Shown: positions 13,460-24,660, numbered from the stretch's first letter. The stretch: 64,000 nt of DNA from Jacaranda mimosifolia (GCA_018894105.1 CM032122.1:31465404-31529403); one strand, 5' to 3'. A program made the numbers and translations. Notes: generated by a model from the sequence alone, not told the origin.

Positions 13460-13732
13460 CTGCAGGTAAGGAGAGTTTAGAAATAATTTTAGTGGGTTCT
13501 GTAAGCTGGGAAAGTAGACGGAAGTAAGTAGTGGGTAGAGGACAAAATTGACAAACACAAAATAATAGCGAGTATCAAACCTCCCAAATGAGATTAAGGG
13601 ATGTCCAATGTTGCATAATAGACAGAAGCGAAAGTAACGTATCAAAAAGATGTGGCAAAACACTAATCTCACGTAGTAGAGAGAGCCAATACAATCTCGG
13701 CTATTAGCTTGTCAGCGAAATCAAATGAGGCC

Positions 13733-13735
13733 TTA
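13733..13735. repeat. Right target-site duplication (TTA) of the Harbinger element
   Basis: TTA follows the right terminus ending GAGGCC and matches 2922-2924. Confidence 0.85.
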
Positions 13736-14098
13736 TAATATTGTATACTTAATGAGAAAAAAAAATATTAGTATCCAAGAATCTTGAGTAATAATATTAA
13801 AATTATCACCAGTGATATACATCACGTGGTAATAATTTTTTGTTGTAATAAAAATTAATTTCAAAATTTTAATATTAACAACTAGTGACACATTTATAAT
13901 AATAATTCAACTAAAATAGTTATTATCAACGAATTTTTATTGTTCATGTATCGTTAAATATTAACAGTAATAATATATATACATATATAATTTTTGTCAT
14001 CGTGTTCAATTAAAAATTATTTTTTCTTGCACCATATGCTGAAATAACGTCACTTAATTAAAATATAAAAAGTAATATTAATACAAGAACTTTCCGTT
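13736..14098. other. AT-rich intergenic stretch
   Basis: Simple AT-rich sequence with no gene or closed element seen. Confidence 0.4.
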
Positions 14099-14106
14099 GC
14101 TAGGAG

Positions 14107-14631
14107 TAGAGATGGCAACGGGGCGGGTCTGGGGAGGGTTTTGCAGGACCCGGGACCCGCCTCGCCTAAAAATTGAGAAACCTAGGACCCGCCTCGCCCC
14201 GCCTTACCTTTGGACCCGGACCCGGCGGGTTGGACCCGCTTAACCCTTTTTTTTTATTTTTTTGTATTTTTGTGTATATATTTTTTATTTTCTTTTCTTC
14301 ATAATCACTTGAATATACAGATTTGCTCTAGTGAGTATCGGGTTTGAAAGAATAAAATTGAAACAAGTTAAAAAAAAAAAAAAGAAGCCCTAATTTTCTA
14401 ATATAGTATTATAACCTAATAAATACTTATACTTATATATAATATATATGTTATATGTAATGTAATATATAATATAAATATATATTATATAATATAATAT
14501 AGGATGAGACCGAGGTGAGTTCGGTGCGGGTTCACCAAGACCCGCTACCCGCCCCATCCCCATTTTTTTCACCCCAAACCCGCCTCATCCGGGGCGGGGC
14601 CCCAGTTTACCCAGACCCATTGCCATCCCTA
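14107..14631. mobile_element. 525-bp hAT-type non-autonomous element
   Basis: It starts TAGAGATGGCAACGGG and ends CCCATTGCCATCCCTA, imperfect inverted repeats of the common plant TAGRGATGGCAA type. The 8-bp flanks are GCTAGGAG (14099-14106) and GTTAGGAG (14632-14639), a target duplication with one mismatch, as expected for hAT. GC-rich GACCCGC-type words near both ends surround an AT-rich centre. No transposase is present. Confidence 0.85.
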
Positions 14632-14639
14632 GTTAGGAG

Positions 14640-15165
14640 TACAGTGGTTCTCTTAAAAAGCCTAAATTTCAGCTTTCTTGTTGGCCGCCGTCCCAATGTG
14701 CTTGTTTAGTTCTATTTTTATTTTTTCCTTTCAAAAAATAAAAAATATATAAATATAAATACGTTTTCTTACTAATGTTGACTACATAGAATTGAAATAA
14801 TATTTAATGTAAAAATGATAATGAAAATAATAGATATTTTGAATAGAAATTATTATTTAACTTAAAAAAAAATTATCCAATTAATTAATAAATTTTAATA
14901 ACATTTGAATTACTAAAATGTAAGTGCTGTTTGAAAATCCACAAATTTGGAAGAAGGTTAGCAAGATTTATGGGAGACGCGACAAAAGGACTTGACTCAA
15001 CTCTCTTTTCTTTTCTTTTATTTTTTATTTTTTTGAACTCTTAAACTCTTTTAGATTCAATTATCTATGAATAGTAAGGCATTACTTTATATATATTCTC
15101 TTCTCATAATATATATTATATATATACGCACACACACATTAAAAAATTTATAATCAACAAAATTC
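14640..15165. other. AT-rich intergenic stretch
   Basis: No gene seen. It contains a TA/CA microsatellite near 15100-15138. Confidence 0.4.
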
Positions 15166-15168
15166 CTA

Positions 15169-15583
15169 GGCCTTATTTGATATGGCCTAATAGACCTAAT
15201 ACGAAATTACAATTTCATTTAGTTGGGTGTTTGATAGACAAAACTAAGGTTGCGGGTCGGCCTGCATTCAATAGATAGCACGACAATGCATCAGATAATA
15301 GTTGCTCCTCATGTAGCGGCAGTATTAATCGCACCCCCATTGGCAATCAATGGATACAGCAGATTGCCATTATTGCCCTCCAATTTGTGAAGTTAGTTTA
15401 GAAAAAGAAAACATGGGCTGAAAGATAACTTTGGTGATGATAGTAAATTGTGTAAGATTTATGTGGTGGCTAATTTATATGTGTAATTTTCACTATTAAA
15501 CGGATCAATATATTTATAATCTCTATTATTTCCACCATTAATACAATCTCCACTATTAACAAAATTCCATATCAAGCGAGGCC
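15169..15583. mobile_element. 415-bp Tourist-type MITE related to the Harbinger element
   Basis: Terminal inverted repeats are GGCCTTATTTGATATGG (left) and, read inward from the right, GGCCTCGCTTGATATGG. CTA flanks both sides (15166-15168 and 15584-15586). Both ends resemble the 10.8-kb Harbinger ends (GGYCT-TTGAT), and the next 100 bases share scattered words with the Harbinger left subterminal region, such as a GTGTTTGAT block followed by a GGCC-rich block. It is therefore probably a deletion derivative of that family, moved by the same type of transposase. Confidence 0.82.
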
Positions 15584-15586
15584 CTA

Positions 15587-16363
15587 ATGAAGCTGGAAGC
15601 CCTACCTATAGGCATAGGCCTAAACTTCATGTGTTGAGTGGTCAATTAATTAAGTGGCATCGCACTTAAATTTATATGAGTGAGGTTTTGATTTGAATTC
15701 TCACAAATTTTAGTGCATTTATAGATGTGTATATTAAAAGGAAAACTAATATAATATTTAGTCCAATTAATTTGAGCAATTACCCCCACCACTCCCCCCC
15801 CCCCCCAAAAAAAAAAAAGAAAAGAAAAACAAAGAAAATCCACACACATCAAGTAAATTTATTTTATGTTTATTAATTTCATATATAAGATGATTGATTG
15901 AGTTGTATATAATTAATATCTAGAGATGGGATAGGAAAATGTGGAATAAGTGGTGGTCGCATGTAATAAGTAGCATAAAGTAGCAATAATATATTTGTAT
16001 AAATCATAACTTCCAACTTGATATTAATGCTAAATTTAGAAATTAAAATAAAATTGACACTTAATTTTTCTCAATTTTGAACTTTTTGTTGGCAATTCAA
16101 ATATACGTCTCATTTTGACTTTTTCGAAGTATTTTTCACTTAAAACAATGGTGTGATATAATTAATTTTTTTATTACTACTTTTAAAAATAAAGGACTTA
16201 TTTTATTTGTGTTTTAGAGGGTATCTATTTTTTAGTATTTGACAGAAATATGTTTTATTTCTTTTTATTATAAATGCCATTTGTTTTTATTTTCGGTTCT
16301 TCTTCTTCTTATTTTCAATTATTCTTATACTTAACCTACTACTATATTGTTACATCCATCAAA
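15587..16363. other. Intergenic DNA with a C13/A12 homopolymer
   Basis: No gene seen. A run of 13 C followed by 12 A sits at 15794-15818. The rest is AT-rich. Confidence 0.4.
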
Positions 16364-16366
16364 ACA

Positions 16367-16820
16367 CACTACAAAAAAAAGGATAAATTGGTAACAAAAG
16401 AGTAATTAACAATACAAAAGTTGTCACTAATTATATATATTAGGTGACAAAAAATTTAGATTTGTCACTTTAATGATTTTGACAAATTAAATAGTGATAA
16501 AAATAGTATTAAAATTGTCACTATAGACAATTAGTGTCACACTTACGGTGACACTGAAAATTTTGTCATGCATTATTGTGATAATTTTTATTATCACTAA
16601 ATTATCACCATAGGGGTATTACTAATTGTTAATTGTGACAATTTAAAATATTAATTTTGTTACTATTGAGTCATTTTGTGACAAGATAAAAAATCTTATC
16701 ACTTAAAAATTATCATTAATGACAAGATAAAAGCTATTGTTCACTCAATGCATGTTGTTAATGAGAACTTTTAGTTTGTCACTTATTATTTTGTCACTAA
16801 TATTTTATTTTTTTATAGTG
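16367..16820. mobile_element. 454-bp CACTA (En/Spm) MITE
   Basis: It begins CACTACAAAAAAAAGG and ends TTTTTTTATAGTG, the classic CACTA terminus with its inverted partner. It is flanked by ACA on both sides (16364-16366 and 16821-16823), the 3-bp duplication expected for this superfamily. The interior is full of GTGACAAA and TTGTCACT words in both orientations. These look like the multiple sub-terminal transposase-binding repeats of CACTA elements. No coding sequence. Confidence 0.9.
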
Positions 16821-17281
16821 ACACTATTAGATTTGACATAGATTAATCCAAAAATTAAATAATTTTTTATTATATACCTATTCTACTCAATATTTTCACG
16901 CAACCAATCTAATACATTTTCATTTACACAACAATTAAGTATTTTTTTTTAATTTTAAAAATGATGAAAATAAAAATATAGGCTGAAAATACAATAAAAT
17001 AAGCTAAAACATTTTCAATTTATCAATCATATAAGCTGATGCGGGCATATGCTCTAAGCCTATTGGACCAGAAATGAATTTGATTTAAGTTTGAAATACT
17101 AACGTTGTAGAGGATAGATGGAGCTGTCAATGTGGTAGGCTTTGCCAATTGCCCATTGAGGTTAGTTGGTCCGATTTGTGAGACCAACGCAACGTGGGTG
17201 TTCATTAAGATTAATCAAGCCAATCGATAAAACCAGCTCGGAAAAACTGAGGCCTTACACAATACTGTGCTAAATGTGTAA

Positions 17282-17633
17282 GCGCCCGTTTGGGTTGTAT
17301 TTTCATTTTTGGTTTTCATTTTCATCATTTTCAAAATGTTGAAAAATAGTTAATGAAAATAAGTTGAAAATGAGTTTATATTATAATAGATTATTGAAAA
17401 AGTAATAATTATGTTGTGTTTAGTAGTTTATAGGTGGAGAGAAATAGAAATAATATAATAGAGAGAGAAGATATATAGGTTATTGGGAGAAAATATATAG
17501 GTTATTGGAGAATATGTTTTGAAAATAAAAAATAAAATGATGTCGAGTGAAAATATGTAAAAAGTTATATGTTTCATTTTTTGGAATAGTAGAAATGTGA
17601 AAGGGGATTTTGAAAATGAAACCAAACGGGCGC
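17282..17633. mobile_element. 352-bp Tourist-like MITE
   Basis: The left end is GCGCCCGTTTGG and the right end its exact inverted copy, CCAAACGGGCGC. TAA flanks both sides (17279-17281 and 17634-17636), fitting PIF/Harbinger-type insertion. The interior holds TTTTCATTTT and AAAATGAAAA words in opposite orientations, so the whole unit can fold. No ORF belongs to it. Confidence 0.85.
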
Positions 17634-17636
17634 TAA

Positions 17637-18357
17637 GATGAAGAGGCACAATGATATATACATATATATATATATAGATGCATACGCACACTAGGAGTTA
17701 GGGTTCAAACTCTTTATCTATCGCATTATTTGAAATATTTATGTTATTGGACTACAAGTTACTTCTCATAGACACTACAATAATTGAAATTCTAGGTTTG
17801 AGATGTTAAATTTCATCACATATTTTATCTCTTATTTTATTTTTTATCAAATTCTGAAGAATAGGAAAGAACTCATCACAAAGGACGGTTATCTAGCAAA
17901 TTTTGAATTCTTTCCCAACAACCAAGGCGCATCATGCATGTCTACTTTTCTTTTTTTAGCAACTTTTTTCCTTTTTTTTGTTTTTCCAAAAACAAAATTT
18001 ATCTTTTTTACTTGAATATTAAAAGATTTTGACTTGAAAACTCCATGACCATTACAACCTTTCTGCAAGCTTTTGTCGTTGAAGGAATGAATTTTTATCG
18101 GAGCAAAGACCTATTTAGCATTAACATCTAAATTATCATGTTAGTTCAAAATAGGAATTGAATATCACGAAGGGAAAATCATAGCTAATTACTTGGGGTG
18201 AATTATTACACATTAATTAAATATAATTTAACAATTTACAGTCCACTTGAAAGCAAGTTCACAACCAAATTTCACTTAGCAAGGTCATTATATTAGGTGC
18301 AACTTTAAAAACAAAAGTAAAATAAAACAATTGGGAAAAACAAAATGGAAAGAACCC

Positions 18358-18389
<32 letters not shown>

Positions 18390-18477
18390 CAAAAAGGAAC
18401 AAAAAACAAAAAATAAAAGGAAAAAAATGCTTATCCAAAAACAACCTTACACAGTTACACACACCTAGCTACCACCA
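17637..18477. other. Region 3' of the phytocyanin gene
   Basis: Mostly AT-rich. The 29-base A run at 18358-18386 lies about 90 bases beyond the phytocyanin stop codon. No further gene was seen. Confidence 0.4.
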
Positions 18478-19099
18478 CTAAATCCATCCAGATCCAAACC
18501 AAACAGAAAGAACCACACCCAAAACAACACCAAAAACACCCCGACCACCGCCAAGCGCCGCCACCGGTGCGGAGGAATCCTTTGAAGAATGCTCGGCCGC
18601 CACGGCAGACCTCGGCGGCGGAGGGAGCGGATGAACGAGGACAGAAACCTTCATGCCATTAAAGCAGCCACCAGTTCCACAAATGAAGTAATACCTCTTG
18701 GCCTTGTCCAGTAGAATAAAGTCCTTTCCACTGGTCCAATTCCTGGCAGCTCCCTCTATAGTGCAGTTATCATAGCCCGTCTTGTTCACTTCGAACACAT
18801 TATATTGTGTCTTTTGGTACCTAAATGCTGCAAGGATTCAAAGCCAATAAAATTACAATAAAGCACATTAAAGATTACTGCAAAAGCTAACAAAAAAAGA
18901 AATATGGTGAGAAAAAGAAGGGAAGATTACATATAAAGTCGCCGACGTAGAAGGTGTGGTTGTTGGCCCAGAGAGTGTAGTTGATGCCGGGGTTCCAGCC
19001 CTTGTTGGCGCCAGCAATGTGGTCGGTGGCGGCGGCGGAGGAGAGGAGGAGGAATAGAACGGCGGTGGTGAGGTGGAGGACCAAGGCTGAGGTGGACAT
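18478..19099 (-). CDS. Early nodulin-like / lamin-like protein (phytocyanin family, copper ligands lost)
   Basis: Two exons, 19099-18931 and 18827-18478, join in frame across a GT-AG intron to give 172 residues. Residues 1-25 form a signal peptide with a Leu-rich core. The plastocyanin-like domain (about 26-122) shows the phytocyanin layout FYVGDFISFRY, YNVFEVN, YDNC (Cys78), then YYFIC (Cys106) and C111, with Cys78-Cys111 the likely disulfide. The two copper His ligands are gone: Tyr65 stands before NV where His is usual, and the His before C111 is missing. Copper binding is therefore not expected, as in early nodulin-like proteins of the ENODL17/lamin-like subgroup. Sequons occur at Asn40, 47, 71, 77 and 86. 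A Pro-rich spacer (HPLPPPP) leads to a small-residue stretch and a hydrophobic tail, typical of GPI anchoring. Likely a plasma-membrane or apoplast protein. Confidence 0.93.
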
Positions 19100-20029
19100 G
19101 GTTGGTTGGTATTGGGTTTTGGGGTTGATGACTGGTCAGTTGGAGTGGTGACACTTTTTGTTTTTGCAGATGCTTTTTGACTGAGATTGGCTCTTTTGGC
19201 CAATGTGGTATTGGCGTTTTAAAGTTCTAAAGGTTATGCTCAACTAACGGTTACATAACGGATCCAAGAAAGTTGTGGAATGGTTACTTTAATGCACCCA
19301 ATTTCTTTGGCTTTTTCTTTCTGTTTTTTTTTTTTTTCTTTTTTTGAAATTTTTCTAGTTTGTGAAATTCTTTTTTATTTATAAGAATATGATGACAGTA
19401 TTTGGTTTTTAAAATGGTCAATATCAAGTAGATTTGAAATTATACCCAATATATGTGTTAAAAGATCTAAAATTACATAGTGGTTAAAGATTATCCAAAT
19501 AATTGTAATTATTATAAATGTAAAACTTTTACTTGAAATTTTTTCAATTCAAATATAATTTATAAGTGGTGTTTTTATGTTGTGAATTCAAAATCTGATG
19601 AGGTTTCTATTAAGTGGTTAATTGGCCTAATGATAATGTCTCTACCATTATACATGTGAGGTGTAGAGTTTGAACTCTAATAAATTCTTAATATGCGTAT
19701 ATAGATAAAAAAACAAAAGGTATAACGTGATTCTTAACTTAAACAAAGAGAAATCATAAATTTCAGCCTATTTATTTTGGTGATATAGTCAAAAAATTTC
19801 TTGGAAAAGTAGTTTTTTGTAAATTTCAATCAATGTGTTTATGTGATGTAATTAAAAGTTTCCTTTGATTTCAAAGGCAATGTGTTTATGTGATGTAGTT
19901 GAAGGTTTTCTTGCTGAAGTTGGATTTCAGTCTCACAAACAAACTATTACAATGTAGCAATTTGAATTCTTTATTTCATTCTGCATTCGATTTTCTATTT
20001 CCTCTCCTATTCCAACATAAAGCTTAATA
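19100..20029. other. Region upstream of the phytocyanin gene
   Basis: It should contain the promoter of the leftward phytocyanin gene, but I could not fix a TATA box. A pyrimidine run lies at about 19315-19345. Two copies of an AATGTGTTTATGTGATGTA word lie near 19830 and 19880, inside a short direct duplication. Confidence 0.4.
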
Positions 20030-20471
20030 CTATGTTTGGTTCAAGAATTTTAATGGGAAAAAAAATATTAAGAAAAATATTTTTGATTTGGTTAGTAAGA
20101 AAAATGCTAAAATAAAAAAAAGAGAACTTACACTGTGTTTGGTTTAATGAATTTGACAAAGAAAGGAAAATGTTAGGGAAAAAGAAAACAAAATAAAAAA
20201 ACATAAAATTTCAAACTTGTTTGGTAGTTAAAGAAAAAAATGAACAAATGAACAGAAGAATGTATGTGATGGAGAAGGAGAGAGAGGTAAATAGATTTTT
20301 CCCTTATTTTTCTCACCATTTTGTGAGGAAAACTTATTTTCCTCAAATACACTATATTTTTCCTTAAGTTTTTTTTTTTTTAATATTTTCCTTACCGGTC
20401 AAACAATAAAAAATATTTTTCTTAGTATTTTTTTTTCTTTTTCTCATCAAAATTTTTGAACCAAACATAAT
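20030..20471. mobile_element. MITE-like element with TATGTTTGGTTCAA ends
   Basis: The left end has TATGTTTGGTTCAAGAATTT and the right end carries its inverse (AAATTTTTGAACCAAACATA). Within the element are further partial copies (GTGTTTGGTTTAATGAATTT near 20135, TTGTTTGGTAG near 20218), so related elements may be nested. I could not settle a target duplication, so the exact ends and superfamily remain open. Confidence 0.6.
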
Positions 20472-21001
20472 AATGTAAGAGTATGAAATAATGAATTTAT
20501 CATAAATGGAAAATAATGGTATTCATAGGAATTGAGACAAAGCTATGATTATATTGCACATAGCGCGGCATAGATTTTTTTTTTTTTTTTTTCGGTCCAA
20601 TTTCTGTACTGTTTCACACCCATGAAACCTGGAAAGCTGTCGCATTTTTGGCCAATGCCAAAGAGTTAAAACAAAAGGTTAAAATACATATGCATAGAGT
20701 TAAATCAAATGCATGCCAAAATGCTAGCCCATTAGTGTGTATTTTTGCAGAGGAAATTGGGACATATATTGGTACTGTATTGGTATTTAAATAATGGCAA
20801 GTGGGGACAAAAAACAGCATAAAGATCATTTGGACATGAGAATGAGAATGTGGCTTCATGCGTATTAAAAGCCACGCCTCAAATCACGTGCGTGGGCCAT
20901 TCTCGTCTCTCAATCATCCATTGTTTACGTTGGGTAAGGTTTTCATAAAAATTAGGGGACTATCTTTCTTGGATCCTGTTAATTCCCTGTATATTGTATA
21001 T
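20472..21001. other. Intergenic DNA
   Basis: No supported gene. It contains a T run at about 20577-20592. Confidence 0.4.
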
Positions 21002-21009
21002 CATAAGGA

Positions 21010-21920
21010 TAGACCTGATAATTAGGTACTCGTAGGTAATTCAGTCACGGATAATAATGGATTGGGTAAATTTATCCACGGATAAGCTTATTCGTTTTTT
21101 ATTGAGTACGAAGTAGAGAACCCATTACCCATCGTCACGGGTAACGGGTAACCCGTGGGTATCCAATAATTTTTTTTTTAATATTTAGATGTAAATTAAT
21201 ATTCAACTTGTGATTTACATGATGTTACTCAAATTTTAACTAAATAAAACTCAAAAAACAAAAAAACTACAAATTTCAAACATTAAATTGAACAAATACC
21301 TAAAGCACATTAATAATATTGTAGTTTAAAACTTATATCTTAAATATTCAAAGTCTACCAAATTTAAAGTACATCACATTCAAAAGTTCAAATTTAAATC
21401 CATTACATGCCAAAAGTTTTTTGAATTGAAAGTTTAAATATCAGTTGAACATTGTTGTCCTTGTGGAAGAAGATGTTACATCCATAGGAATATGCACAAC
21501 AAGTTGTTCATCACTTGGCTCATCATCACCTACAAAAGAATATATGCTCAATAACAAATATTTAAAAAGAAATAGGTAATATTGCAAAATAAGCAAAAGA
21601 GCTTAGTCAACTTACTGTCTTTTGTTTTTTAATTTTGAGAAGGGATTTTTGTTATTTAAGGTTTTATTTTATGATATAATTTTTAATTTAATTTGTTATA
21701 AATATAAAATATTTATATGTAAATATATATATTATATAAAATAATAAAATATATATTTATAAATACGGGTAACCCACGGGTACCCGCGGACTGGGCCAAA
21801 AAGCGGCGGGTAAATTGGGTACGGTAAAATTACTCGTAATTTTTTGGGTTGGAAAAACAAGACCTATTACCCGTATTTTCTTGGGTACCCACGGGTACAG
21901 GTTGGATTTTGCCATGTCTA
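21010..21920. mobile_element. 911-bp hAT-type non-autonomous element
   Basis: The ends are TAGACCTGATAA (left) and, inverted from the right, TAGACATGGCAA. The flanks CATAAGGA (21002-21009) and CCTAAGGA (21921-21928) form an 8-bp target duplication with one mismatch. Both ends are rich in GGGTACCC and CACGGGTA words that can fold on each other. The centre holds a short minus-strand frame around 21530-21450 (GDDEPSDEQLVVHIPMDV) followed by a stop. It may be the tail of a captured or ancestral coding exon. I do not recognise it with certainty. Confidence 0.82.
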
Positions 21921-21928
21921 CCTAAGGA

Positions 21929-22860
21929 GCCCATTGTGTTTTCATATTTGAACGATATGTGCTTTTGCTTTTTCATTTTTTCAGGGTTTTTTTTTTCCAA
22001 ATTCATTGGAGTATACAATGAAGTAAATACAAATTCAAAGGATGATTCAAATCTTAGAGATGTCTACTAGTCACAACGGCACCACTTAATTAAGGGATCG
22101 GGATCATAGTGTAATACCTTTGAATTGAGGGATCAATGCTATAGCGCAATTTATATTGTTCTTTCAATCACTAATACAAATGAAACACAAAATTATTTAG
22201 AAAAAAAAAAACATTTTTATTTGTGTTTCATTATATATTTTATTTTATAAATCACATTAAATGTACGTAATATATAAATCAAATGCTTATCTGGAAAAAT
22301 ATTCTATATATTTGGCAGTTATATTATGATGGAGAGGCATAAATAGAAAATTTAAACTGCTTTCCACTTAAGTCAGCGTGCATTGCTTTTTCCAGAACAC
22401 GGAATTGGCATCATAGGGTAGACAAGTTGTGGAGTTTGGTCCATAAGAGTAATAAAAATTTAAAATGTCATTTTTGTGAATGGATCGACCACAGGTTTAA
22501 GTTCCATGAAGGATATTTAAAGAAACAATTGCAGTTCTCTTTATAAAAAAAATAATAATAAAAGGTAAAATGTTCTGGATAGGAAAACAAGTAGATTTTT
22601 ACAGTTGGGGTTGGTGATGAAGAACTCAAAGCTGTGAATAAGTAGACAAAAATTTTATACTCATTGTAGCATTTACTTGAGTAAATATTTAAATAGGTTA
22701 TAAATTATTAAATTATATGTATGACGATGTTATGACTTTAAATTAATACATTACCTTATTTTTATTCAACAATTTGCATTTTGTTTGAATAAATATTTAA
22801 ATGAGTGGTATGAAATTTTCTGAATTTTAAATCTTTACTGGCTTAAAAGCCTGAATTACT
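21929..22860. other. Intergenic DNA
   Basis: AT-rich, with no supported gene or closed element. Confidence 0.4.
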
Positions 22861-22974
22861 AAGGAAAGCCATGGTTTCATCACCTGAATCAAAGTTCTTA
22901 CCTTTTGGAACATTTCAAGGATTTCATGACGGCCCAGTCGGAAATTTGATGAGTTTTTGTCTACTATATTCATT

Positions 22975-24660
22975 ACATCAATTGGGATGGAGAATATTAT
23001 ATTTGGTGCCTCTTTACAATTTTAAACAATATGAGTACATGCATTCTATTAAGATGGCATTTGGGTAAGGTTATAAACTTTTCAAATTATTTTATAATAT
23101 ATTTTAGATTTTATAAGATGTCAAAAAGTGTTTGGTAAAATTTTTTAGGAGCTTATAAGCTCTTTTTTAAAAAATAAAGGATTCTTAACTTATTTTTAAG
23201 ATCTCAATAAGCTCCTTTAATTTCAAACATATGAATTAAAAAATTGTCATTACTAATATTTTATGAGCGCCAAAATCTTATTTTATTCAAACACTTTAAG
23301 AACTTATTTTTAAAAAAAAGATATAGCATCTTATAAACTTTAAAAACATCTTATAATATATAAGAGCTTGTATGATAAATTAGGGGTGTGCACCAATCTG
23401 GTTAATCGAACTGAAAAAATTCGGTCCAAATCGAGCCGGACCATGAAAATATGGTCCAGTTTCAGCTTTCGATTTTTTGGTTGTTCGGTTTTTAATTTTA
23501 AAAAAAAAAAAAAAAACCATAAGCCATTTTTTCTTTTTCTTTTCTTTTTTCATTTTTATAATTTTTTTTTTCTCAAAAATCAACACTCAAATTGCTCTTA
23601 AACAGACCCCATTTTGCTGCTTAACAGGTTGCATTTCATTTCATGTTGAGAACTTGCCCATTCTTGTTAAATATTATATTTTGAGAATAGGCCCATTATA
23701 AAATTATTATTTCATGTTAAATATTAAATCTTGAGAACTGGCTCATTCTTGTTCAGCTCCATTTCATGACCATTAAAAATTAATTTTTTTTAAAAAAAAA
23801 ATTAAAAAAGCAGTCAACGATAAACCAAACCAAACCGTCCAATTTGTTTCGGTTTTCGATTTGATAAAATATCAAACCGAAATTTTCGATGAACCAAATT
23901 TGGTTCAATTTGATTTAATCGAATACACATCATTATTTTAAATAAATTTAGCCAAGCACCCTCTAAATCATTCTTCAAAACTTATGAAAATGATCATTTA
24001 TATGATTTATACTGCTCATATTTCACTTGCAGCTATTAAGAAAATGACCTTTGTTTTTTCTCCAATCCAATCAAATCATCATGAGAGTAATAAATGTGGA
24101 GCCTCCTAATAATTTTAACAGCAATCGCATGAGTGCATGACATTCCATTAAAATATTCTTCAGAACTTATAGTAAATGAGCATTTTCATAGTTTAGGCTG
24201 CTTATATTTCACTCATTGCTGTTAAGGGAATCGTTTTTATATTTTCCCAAGTTCAATCAAATCATCTTGAGAATATTGGATTTGGAGTCAAGTGACAATT
24301 TTAAACAAGATGACATGAATACATGACATTCCATTGAATCATTCATAGACAATCGTGGTAACTGGTTTTTCATGATTTAGGCAGCTCGTATACTACTAAA
24401 GAATTTTTATTTTTTTATTTTATTTTATTTTTTTTGTTGGGCAATTCAACCAGGGTGTTATGAGAATATCACATTTATAGCCTCCTAACAATTTTGAAAA
24501 TAAATATATGTACATTTCATCAAGTCATTCGTTAGTAAATGGCCAATTTCATATTTTAAATTGCTTACATTTTATAGACAGCTGTTAAAAATGTCGTTTC
24601 TATTTTTTTCCCCCTATTCAAACATATTGTCATAAATAGAATGATTCAGATAATCGACAG
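22975..24660. repeat. Degenerate tandem array, period about 185-190 bp, interrupted
   Basis: Blocks beginning with TTCAATCAAATCAT-like words, continuing with GAGAAT-ATTTGGAGCC and ending CATGACATTCCATTAA, recur near 24063, 24247, 24439 and 24611. A diverged copy lies at 22975-23050. The first copy is separated from the rest by a palindromic AT-rich segment (23060-23375) and an hAT-like element (23380-23935), which look like later insertions. The unit codes for nothing visible. Confidence 0.65.
23380..23935. mobile_element. hAT-like degenerate element
   Basis: It begins TAGGGGTGTGCACCAATC, the usual start of one plant hAT-like MITE group. It carries GGTTTTCGATTTG and AACCGAAA words near the right side that answer similar words on the left. 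The right terminus near 23930 is eroded and no 8-bp duplication could be established. An A run and mixed T/A runs lie in the middle. Confidence 0.5.

Larger units (their letters stand above)
2925..13732 (+). mobile_element. 10.8-kb PIF/Harbinger DNA transposon, decayed
   Basis: The left end begins GGTCTTGTTTGATTTCGCT and the right end, read on the other strand, begins GGCCTCATTTGATTTCGCT. These are 19-bp terminal inverted repeats with three mismatches, flanked by TTA on both sides. Inside are a PIF-type DDE transposase (about 4440-5732) and a Myb/SANT ORF1 (about 6215-7207) on the plus strand. The right half holds minus-strand coding remnants: a GRF zinc finger at 11124-11441 and a second Myb/SANT gene at about 9020-9895. 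Plant autonomous Harbingers normally carry one transposase and one Myb-like ORF in roughly 4-6 kb, so this copy is long and holds additional genes. All coding parts carry stops or frameshifts, so it is presumably immobile. The right half could be a second element inserted long ago, but no internal matching termini were recognised. Confidence 0.9.

Noticed and set aside
17690..17730. GGGTTCAAACTC word resembling a tRNA B box
   Set aside because: No A box, acceptor stem or anticodon arm at the right distance.
18868..19203. Minus-strand Pro/Ser/Thr-rich frames overlapping the phytocyanin first exon
   Set aside because: They are alternative frames of the exon; the phytocyanin frame has a signal peptide and splices correctly.
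23368..23701. Lys/Phe-rich frames around the A/T homopolymers
   Set aside because: Low-complexity translations of homopolymer DNA.
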